From the NCBI GenBank assembly GCA_002482005.1, contig DLFD01000063.1, positions 1-10,549 on the forward strand: DNA of 10,549 nucleotides, read 5' to 3'. A program made the position numbers and the translations under genes. The stretch is from Lachnospiraceae bacterium UBA7729 (GTDB lineage: Bacteria > Bacillota > Clostridia > Lachnospirales > Lachnospiraceae). The notes beneath the pieces were generated by a model that ran no database searches, was not told the DNA's origin, and saw only the letters and a program-made list of their open reading frames with translations. Positions 6,267 to 10,549 of the stretch are shown piece after piece (position 1 is the stretch's first letter; every line of letters starts with the position of its first letter).

Positions 6267-7772
6267 GTGGGACTTGGATTTCATGTAAAGCAGCAGCTGA
6301 AAATGCTTTCACAGAATGTGTATCTTCCGGCTGTCTACGATCTGCACAGGTCAGACCGGATCGAGCCGGGGCTTGTGGTATTTGCGGACGCCCATCATGA
6401 CAGGCGGCCGGAGGCCATGGAGCTGCTCTACCGGATGCTGAAAAAGGCCGAAGCTCCATCGGAAGGAACACAGCTGTCAGAAAGGGCAAAGCTGTCGGAA
6501 GGAACACAACTGTCAGAAAGGGCAAAGACGCCGGAAGGAACACAACTGTCAGAAAGGGCAAAGCCGCCGGAAGGAGTACGGCCGCCAGAAGGAACAAAGT
6601 CACCGGCAGGAACTCCGCCGCCAGTCGGGCTGCGCGTCTGTCAGATGTATCTGGATTTCGGAAAGGCGTCCACGAAGCAGATCCTTGACTTTTCCACCCG
6701 GTTCATGAAGGTCTACGCAAGGGCTTCGGTAGTTGTGATCTGCGACAACTTCCTGCCGGTAGCCTCCTGCAGAAAGAAGCCAGGGACGCTGGTCATTCAG
6801 CTCTGGCATGGCTGCGGCTGTTACAAGAAGTTTGGCTATGATGCCAGGGATGATATTCCGGAGGGCTATAAGGGTGAGGTCTTCCGCAATATGGACCTGG
6901 TCACGGTGAGCGCAGAGGCTGCAGTAGGACCTTTCTGCTCAGCCATGCACAAGCTGCCTGCGGACGCCGGCGCGGGGAACCCGGCTGGTGTGACAAGCCA
7001 TGCGGAGCCGGAAGACCATTCGGACGCCGGCGCGGGGAATCCGGCTGGCTTAGAGAGCAGCGGCTTTCGGAAAATGGACGGGGAGGCAGCAGAAAGCCAG
7101 CCTGGTTATGTCCGGGCGCTGGGCGTGAGCCGTACGGATCTGTATTTCTCGGAAAAGTGGAGAGAGAAGTGCCGGGAACAATTCCGTCAGAAGTACCCCG
7201 AAGCTGTAGGAAAGAAGGTGGTCCTGTGGGCACCGACATTTCGTGGGAATGCCGGGGTTCCGGAGCTGCTGGATCTGGATGTGGCGAGGCTGCAGGAGGA
7301 ACTGGGGGAGAACTATCTGGTGCTGACACGGCTTCATCCGCATATGAAGGAAGCCCAGAAGGCGCAAAGCCACAGCTGCCCGATCCCGACGGAGCAGCTG
7401 TATCCGGTCGTGGATGTGCTGATCGGGGACTATTCGTCTCTGATCTACGAATACTTGCTGGTGTCGAAACTGCGCAGGCAGGATATGGAAGAGAAGCAGA
7501 CGAAGCTGCCCGGCGGACTTGTACTCTATGTCCCGGACCTGGACGCCTATGAGCGGCAGCGGGGCTTCTACATGGATATCCGCGAACTGCCGGGACAGGT
7601 CGTGCAGTCGGAGGAGAAGCTCGCGGATGCCGTGAGAAAGGCGGCAGAGCCGGATGCAGCAGGGGTGAAGAAAGCGGAGAGAGACACATTTCTGGACAGG
7701 TATATGTCTGCCTGTGACGGACATGCAACGGAGCGGATCGCCGATGAGATCAGGAAACACTGCGGATTCTGA
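6267..7772 (+). CDS. CDP-glycerol:glycerophosphate glycerophosphotransferase (TagB/TagF-like)
   Basis: A 501-residue peripheral-membrane enzyme of the CDP-glycerol glycerophosphotransferase family, which moves glycerol phosphate from CDP-glycerol onto teichoic-acid-like polymers or capsule. The family motifs occur in order: QLWHGCGCYKKFG (178-190), LGVSRTDLYF around Gly286/Arg289/Asp291, VLWAPTFRGN, RLHPH (355-359), IGDYSSLIYEYLL with Asp388, and LYVPDL...RGFYMDIRELPG. The likely catalytic His181 and the phosphate-binding His357/Asp388 region are present. Two low-complexity inserts interrupt loops: a proline- and glutamate-rich hexapeptide repeat at residues 66-119, and a duplicated DAGAGNPAG segment at about 232-261. 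The start is GTG at 6267, fixed by aggagg. A partial paralogue lies at 9661-9999. It precedes the acyltransferase on the same strand. TagB-like primase and TagF-like polymerase activity cannot be told apart here. Confidence 0.92.
   Translation: MGLGFHVKQQLKMLSQNVYLPAVYDLHRSDRIEPGLVVFADAHHDRRPEAMELLYRMLKKAEAPSEGTQLSERAKLSEGTQLSERAKTPEGTQLSERAKPPEGVRPPEGTKSPAGTPPPVGLRVCQMYLDFGKASTKQILDFSTRFMKVYARASVVVICDNFLPVASCRKKPGTLVIQLWHGCGCYKKFGYDARDDIPEGYKGEVFRNMDLVTVSAEAAVGPFCSAMHKLPADAGAGNPAGVTSHAEPEDHSDAGAGNPAGLESSGFRKMDGEAAESQPGYVRALGVSRTDLYFSEKWREKCREQFRQKYPEAVGKKVVLWAPTFRGNAGVPELLDLDVARLQEELGENYLVLTRLHPHMKEAQKAQSHSCPIPTEQLYPVVDVLIGDYSSLIYEYLLVSKLRRQDMEEKQTKLPGGLVLYVPDLDAYERQRGFYMDIRELPGQVVQSEEKLADAVRKAAEPDAAGVKKAERDTFLDRYMSACDGHATERIADEIRKHCGF
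6462..6623 (+). repeat. 18-bp coding tandem repeat (nine hexapeptide units)
   Basis: Nine in-frame 18-bp units run without length change. The first six alternate EGTQLS with ERAKxx (LS, TP, PP), and then EGVRPP, EGTKSP and AGTPPP follow. At a higher order the first six units form three 36-bp repeats. They fall in a predicted loop between LLYRMLKKAE and VGLRVCQMYLDFG of the glycerophosphotransferase. Confidence 0.9.
6961..7048 (+). repeat. 28-bp direct repeat, 60 bp apart, inside the glycerophosphotransferase gene
   Basis: Two copies, at 6961-6988 and 7021-7048, differ at one base and encode the peptide DAGAGNPAG twice. The 60-bp spacing is a multiple of three, so loss or gain of one unit keeps the frame. 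They lie in a low-complexity insert between CSAMHKLP and YVRALGVSRTD. Confidence 0.85.
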
Positions 7773-7802
7773 GGAAGCAGGAGAGCCGTATCGCTGGCGG
7801 AG

Positions 7803-7949
7803 GCAGGGAAGAGGCTGCGCCGCAGGAAGAGGCTGCGCCGCAGGAACAGGCTGCGCCGCAGGAACAGGCTGCGCCGCAGGGAACAGGCTGTGTCGCAGGA
7901 AGAGGCTGTGCCGCAGGAAGAGGCTGTGCCGCAGGGAGTATGCTGCGCC
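7803..7949 (+). repeat. 18/19-bp tandem repeat (eight units) at the glycerophosphotransferase-acyltransferase junction
   Basis: Eight units start at 7803, 7822, 7840, 7858, 7876, 7895, 7913 and 7931, with consensus gcaggaagaggctgcgcc. Units 1, 5 and 8 have one extra G (cagggaa or cagggag), making them 19 bp; the other five are 18 bp. The repeat fills most of the 208-bp gap between the two genes. The acyltransferase frame stays open across it. Confidence 0.9.
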
Positions 7950-7980
7950 AAAGGACCAGGGAAGGAAAACAGGTACCTGC

Positions 7981-9091
7981 ATGAATATATGCTTGGCTAT
8001 TATCATATGTATTGCACTGTTCGGAGCCAGGTTCCGGTTTGAAGACGTCGGGGAGCGGCAGTACATGAGTCGTTATCGGACGACCTGCGTGAACGGGATA
8101 TTCGTGATGTTTGTCCTGATGAGGCACGTGAAGAACTATATCACTCCCGGGCCGTGGGACAGGTTCTACTACAGGGTCGATAAACAGCTTCTGCAGCTCA
8201 TAGTGACAAGTTTTCTGTTCTATTCGGGATATGGGATCATGTATTCCCTGCTTCATAAGAAGGATTACGTCAGGAAGATCCCGAGAAGGATCGCGAAAGT
8301 ATGGATCCCCTTTGCGATCAGTGTTCTGATCTATGTTGTGCTTGCGTATGCAAGGGGGGGGGCATGCATCACCCCGGACGATCTTGCTTTCCCTGGTCGG
8401 ATATTCTTCGGTGGGAAACAGCAATTGGTATATGATGTGTATCCTGCTTCTCTATCTTTTTACGCTGATCGGAGCATATCTGTTCCGGAATAAGAACCTG
8501 ATGGTCATCCTGACGGTTACGGCCCTTTCGGGGCTTTACATGGTGTGGATGATCCGGGCAGGAAAGGGGACCTGGACGTACGATACGGTCATGTGCTACC
8601 CGTATGGGATGCTGTTTGCGCTGTACCTGGATTCTCCTTTATCGGGTAAGGTTCGGAAGGTGATCACTGGCGCGGCAAATGGCCGGCGATCGGATGCCGG
8701 AGGCGGTCTGCCTGAGGAAGGCGCGGCAAAGGTCAGGGTATGGGCCAGGTGTCTTCAGGTGGTCCTGCCTTTTCTGCTTCTGCTTTCGATCCGGTATGTA
8801 CGGCGCCATCCGGTGTATGGACCCATGGACAAGGAGGTCACGGGGCTCATCTTCATCACGGCTTTTGTGCTGGGGACGACATATGTGAAGGTAGGCAACA
8901 AAGCTCTCTACTGGCTTGGCCAGCATGTGTTTGAGGTCTATATCATGCAGAGGATCCCCATGATGCTGCTGGTACCGCTTCAGCAGATCAGCAAGGGGCT
9001 TTATCTAGCCGTCAGCTTCAGCGCTGCGATCATCATTGCGGCAGTCTACAGAAAGTTTCTGGGATGGCTGCTCGGAAAGATTAGGTTATGA
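7981..9091 (+). CDS. Family 3 membrane acyltransferase, frame interrupted at a G9 tract
   Basis: A polytopic acyltransferase (AF3 family, like capsule and peptidoglycan O-acetyltransferases) that would transfer acetyl or another acyl group to a surface glycan. The 5' part begins MNICLAIIICIALFGARF; it then has YMSRYRTTCVNGIFVMFVLMRHVKNY with candidate catalytic His49, and LFYSGYGIMYSL. After the nine-G run at 8354-8362 this frame wanders and stops at 8491-8493. The correct continuation is in the next frame (open 8333-9091): VGNSNWYMMCILLLYLF, TWTYDTVMCYPYGMLFALY, and the AF3 terminal block NKALYWLGQHVFEVYIMQR. Removing one G gives a continuous protein of about 369 residues, normal for the family. 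As written the gene is off or mis-sequenced. An alternative start at ATG 7744 (ggag at 7730-7733) would overlap the upstream gene and add a repeat-rich N-terminal tail. Confidence 0.85.
8354..8362 (+). repeat. Poly-G tract (nine G) inside the acyltransferase gene
   Basis: Nine consecutive G at 8354-8362 mark the place where the acyltransferase frame is lost. With eight G (or eleven) the reading frame would run through to the stop at 9091. Homopolymeric G runs of this length are classical slippage sites and also classical sequencing-error sites. Confidence 0.9.
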
Positions 9092-9178
9092 GCGGTTTTT
9101 CGCCAGTCTGGGAGGGACAATACGAAAAGGAATGCGGAGTCTATGAGCGGATTTGAGGTGAAGGAAGAGTCGCCGCTA

Positions 9179-9187
9179 TGTTATACT
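9179..9187 (+). promoter_or_regulatory. Extended -10 promoter upstream of the MNT gene
   Basis: TGTTATACT fits the extended -10 pattern TGnTATAAT with one mismatch. No good -35 lies at normal spacing (TTGAGG at 9153-9158 is 23 nt away), but extended -10 promoters tolerate that. The transcript would start about 30 nt before the ATG at 9226, giving the nucleotidyltransferase its own promoter in the 134-bp gap after the acyltransferase. Confidence 0.4.
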
Positions 9188-9225
9188 GCAGGTGAAGATG
9201 TGCAGGGAGCATGAGGGGAAGCGAG

Positions 9226-9516
9226 ATGGAAAAGAGGATACCGGACCGTGTTTTGAGAGATATCAGAGTGTATGCGGAGAAGGCCGGCGTGTCCAGGGTG
9301 CTCCTGTTTGGATCGAGAGCGAGGGGGACACATACAGAACGGAGTGATATCGACCTTGCGATAAGCGGAGGCAACTTTGACCAGTTTTACTGGAATATCC
9401 GGGAACATGCGCATACTCTGCTGATGTTTGATCTGATCGACCTGGACCATGGGATCTCGGAGGAACTGGCGGGGGAGATCCGAAAGGATGGAATCGTTCT
9501 TTATGAAAAAACTTGA
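9226..9516 (+). CDS. MNT-type minimal nucleotidyltransferase (MntA-like)
   Basis: A 96-residue protein with the minimal nucleotidyltransferase fold. It has the full GSX10DXD signature: Gly29-Ser30 in LLFGSRARG, then Asp41 and Asp43 in RSDIDLAI. These proteins normally pair with a HEPN or HI0074-type partner. In MntA-HepT systems the nucleotidyltransferase is the antitoxin and AMPylates the HEPN toxin. Here no intact partner follows: only a short MKKLDNFI-like start overlaps the 3' end, and then the frame degenerates. I chose the ATG at 9226 because aggggaag (9214-9221) sits at a workable distance; the in-frame ATG at 9211 has its purine stretch only 1 nt away. It probably has its own promoter at 9179-9187. 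The catalytic motif is intact, so activity is plausible, but the gene looks like an orphan passenger. Confidence 0.87.
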   Translation: MEKRIPDRVLRDIRVYAEKAGVSRVLLFGSRARGTHTERSDIDLAISGGNFDQFYWNIREHAHTLLMFDLIDLDHGISEELAGEIRKDGIVLYEKT

Positions 9517-9645
9517 TAACTTTATTATGAACTCCTCAAACGGCTTCAGGAAGAGAAGCGTCGAATCGAAGCTGACGTCATCATGGATGCTTACCTCAAG
9601 AGTGATAAGAGTCTTGATGAAATCATAACGTTTCTGAACCCTTGA
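9503..9645 (+). pseudogene. Short gene remnant in the partner position of the MNT gene
   Basis: An ATG at 9503 overlaps the MNT stop by 14 bp and reads MKKLDNFI, which resembles the usual start of HI0074-type nucleotidyltransferase substrate-binding partners (MKKLDxFI). It then diverges and stops after about 41 codons. One frame over, from about 9520 to the stop at 9643-9645, is a coding-like helical segment: ELLKRLQEEKRRIEAD followed by VIMDAYLKSDKSLDEIITFL. A one-base change in the T/A-rich stretch near 9521-9526 would join the two into a protein of about 46 residues, well short of the roughly 130 expected for a partner. I do not recognise the second segment. Probably a decayed or recombinant gene. 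Confidence 0.4.
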
Positions 9646-9660
9646 CAGCGTTTAATGTAA

Positions 9661-9999
9661 CTTTTTTGCAGAGTTCACACAGAAGAAAGGGTGCCAGAAG
9701 AAAGAGCGCCAGAAGATAGAAGACCAGACGGGCAGTCCGGAAAAGTGATCCTGTATGTGCCTGATCTTGCTGAATATGAGGCGAAGAGAGGCTTCTACAT
9801 GGATATCCGGGAGATCCCCGGCATCATCGTGAAGAGCGAAGAGAAGCTTGCAGACGCTATCCGCCAGGAAGACGCGGGCAAAGACGCCGGTGGTGAAAAG
9901 AAGACGCCTGAGACATTTCTGGACATGTACATGTCCGCCTGCGATGGGCATTCGACTGCACGGATTGCTGACAGGATCGTGAAGGAAAGGAATCTATGA
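9661..9999 (+). pseudogene. C-terminal fragment of a second CDP-glycerol glycerophosphotransferase
   Basis: From KVILYVPDL to the stop this reads as the last 85 or so residues of a TagB/TagF-like enzyme and parallels the end of the complete gene at 6267-7772: LYVPDLAEYEAKRGFYMDIREIPG, then SEEKLADAIR, then TFLDMYMSACDGHSTARIAD. The two proteins agree at roughly two thirds of positions, while the DNA differs at many third bases, so this is an old paralogue and not a recent copy. The N-terminal 400 or so residues, with WHG, RLHPH and DYSS motifs, are missing. The frame opens after a stop at 9658-9660 and begins with a 15-bp repeat; a GTG at 9691 has no properly spaced ribosome site. It should be inactive, but could exchange sequence with the complete gene by recombination. 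Confidence 0.75.
9681..9725 (+). repeat. 15-bp tandem repeat (three units) at the start of the glycerophosphotransferase fragment
   Basis: Three units at 9681, 9696 and 9711 have consensus agaagaaagagcgcc. In the fragment's frame they encode EERVP, EERAP and EDRRP. The unit length is again a multiple of three, and the composition (Glu, Arg, Pro) resembles the hexapeptide repeat in the complete gene. Confidence 0.75.
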
Positions 10000-10044
10000 C
10001 TCCGGCTTCAGAAACTGTTCAGCAATACGGGGATGTTGCTGCAG

Positions 10045-10549
10045 TCAGGAAGGGTCTGAGAATTTAACTACAAGAGTTCCGTCGATAATCTGAATAGAAC
10101 CATCGTCCGGATAGATTGGCATAGCGGCTACCCTTTCGTCTTCTGCCAATGGAGAATCCTTAACATAGTTTGGTTTATAGCCACACCACATCTCCGCATA
10201 TTTCTTCCAGTTATAACTGCTGATTATGGAATAGTGGTATGGGTTTGTCCGGACACTTCCTCCTTGCCAGATCGCTTTATCGATGATAGTAGATCCGTCA
10301 GGTTCACCGATTACAAGAACAGGCAGCTGATCATCATATCCTTCCGTGGATTCGATGCGTGAAGTCAGCCTTGTAAAATAGCTTTGAGCAGCAGACTGCC
10401 TGATCTCGTTCCTCATATAGAGGTTATTGGTATAGGTAATATATACGATCCCCCAGAATAATGAGATAACGCATAGCACAATGTATACTGTTTTTGCCTG
10501 CGCTGCATTCCGGATGCTTAGGTTATGTGTTACTGACTGCATGAGTTGT
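10045..10549 (-). CDS. C-terminal part of a membrane protein resembling GtrII-type glucosyltransferases (partial at right edge)
   Basis: On the minus strand, the end of a gene that continues off the window; the frame is open through the edge, so the ATG at 10542 is probably internal. Visible are one hydrophobic segment (VYIVLCVISLFWGIVYIT) and then a soluble domain of about 125 residues with YFTRLTSRIESTEGYDD, LPVLVIGEPDG and a C-terminal GTLVVKFSDPS. A last membrane helix followed by a domain of this kind, with a [F/Y]xRxxxxIE region and a PVxxIG strand, is what I recall for the C-termini of bacterial glucosyltransferase (GtrII-like) membrane proteins that modify surface polysaccharide. That recognition is moderate and rests on the tail only. 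The gene converges on the glycerophosphotransferase fragment with 45 bp between stop codons and belongs to a separate transcript. Base composition is more AT-rich than the 6-9 kb region. Confidence 0.6.
   Translation of the reverse strand, partial: QLMQSVTHNLSIRNAAQAKTVYIVLCVISLFWGIVYITYTNNLYMRNEIRQSAAQSYFTRLTSRIESTEGYDDQLPVLVIGEPDGSTIIDKAIWQGGSVRTNPYHYSIISSYNWKKYAEMWCGYKPNYVKDSPLAEDERVAAMPIYPDDGSIQIIDGTLVVKFSDPS

Noticed and set aside
7803..7949. CRISPR array.
   Set aside because: The 18/19-bp units are directly adjacent with no unique spacers.
6901..8066. Long minus-strand open frames opposite the glycerophosphotransferase and the repeat junction.
   Set aside because: They are proline- and serine-rich or made of repeated LFLRRS/VPAAQP units, the antisense image of the 18-bp repeat. 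The plus strand has unmistakable family motifs.
6190..9523. Shared 11-mer ttgataacttt at 6190-6200 and 9513-9523 as a possible insertion-target repeat.
   Set aside because: It is short and AT-rich, with no similarity in the flanks, and the second copy is explained by coding for LDNF.
10020..10041. Hairpin cagcaa/ttgctg between the convergent genes as a bidirectional terminator.
   Set aside because: The stem is only 6 bp with a 10-nt loop and no T-run on either strand.

Overview
The window looks like a cell-surface polysaccharide (capsule or teichoic-acid-like) locus from a low-to-mid GC Gram-positive anaerobe, most probably a Lachnospiraceae-type Clostridium. The grounds are strong AGGAGG-type ribosome binding sites, the combination of UDP-galactopyranose mutase, RmlA and a CDP-glycerol glycerophosphotransferase, and protein sequences typical of that group. 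The assignment is inferred from style only; no rRNA or marker gene is present.

Layout. (1) 35-5175, all on +: an NAD-dependent sugar epimerase/dehydratase with visibly lower GC than what follows, UDP-galactopyranose mutase (glf), glucose-1-phosphate thymidylyltransferase (rmlA) and a large polytopic membrane protein resembling a GT-C-type glycosyltransferase. These would supply dTDP- and UDP-sugar precursors and a membrane assembly step. (2) 5176-6266: an accessory insert holding an antisense remnant of a beta-helix-like surface protein, a complete vapBC toxin-antitoxin pair, and a string of palindromes running out of the vapC 3' end. (3) 6267-9091: a TagB/TagF-like CDP-glycerol glycerophosphotransferase carrying two low-complexity inserts, then a tandem-repeat junction, then a family 3 membrane acyltransferase whose frame is broken at a run of nine G. 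(4) 9092-9999: a MNT-type nucleotidyltransferase without an intact partner, a short gene remnant, and the severed C-terminus of a second glycerophosphotransferase. (5) 10045 to the right edge, on -: the C-terminal end of a membrane protein resembling GtrII-type glucosyltransferases, convergent with everything before it.

How the genes may work together. glf and rmlA make activated sugars (UDP-Galf; dTDP-glucose feeding dTDP-rhamnose or a related sugar, although rmlB, rmlC and rmlD are not here). The membrane GT-C-like protein and the glycerophosphotransferase would act in assembly or decoration with glycerol phosphate, and the acyltransferase would add acyl groups (probably O-acetyl). vapBC and the MNT gene are not biosynthetic and look like accessory passengers.

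The most unusual aspect is how the locus appears able to vary. A G9 tract lies inside the acyltransferase and one base less would restore its full frame, as in phase-variable surface genes. Five islands of short tandem or direct repeats (periods 12, 15, 18, 18 and 60 bp, all multiples of three), plus one 51-bp-spaced direct repeat, sit in protein loops or just upstream of gene starts in open frame. A second glycerophosphotransferase survives only as a C-terminal fragment. Together these suggest a surface-polysaccharide region diversified by slippage and recombination. A sequencing error in the G tract cannot be excluded from the sequence alone.
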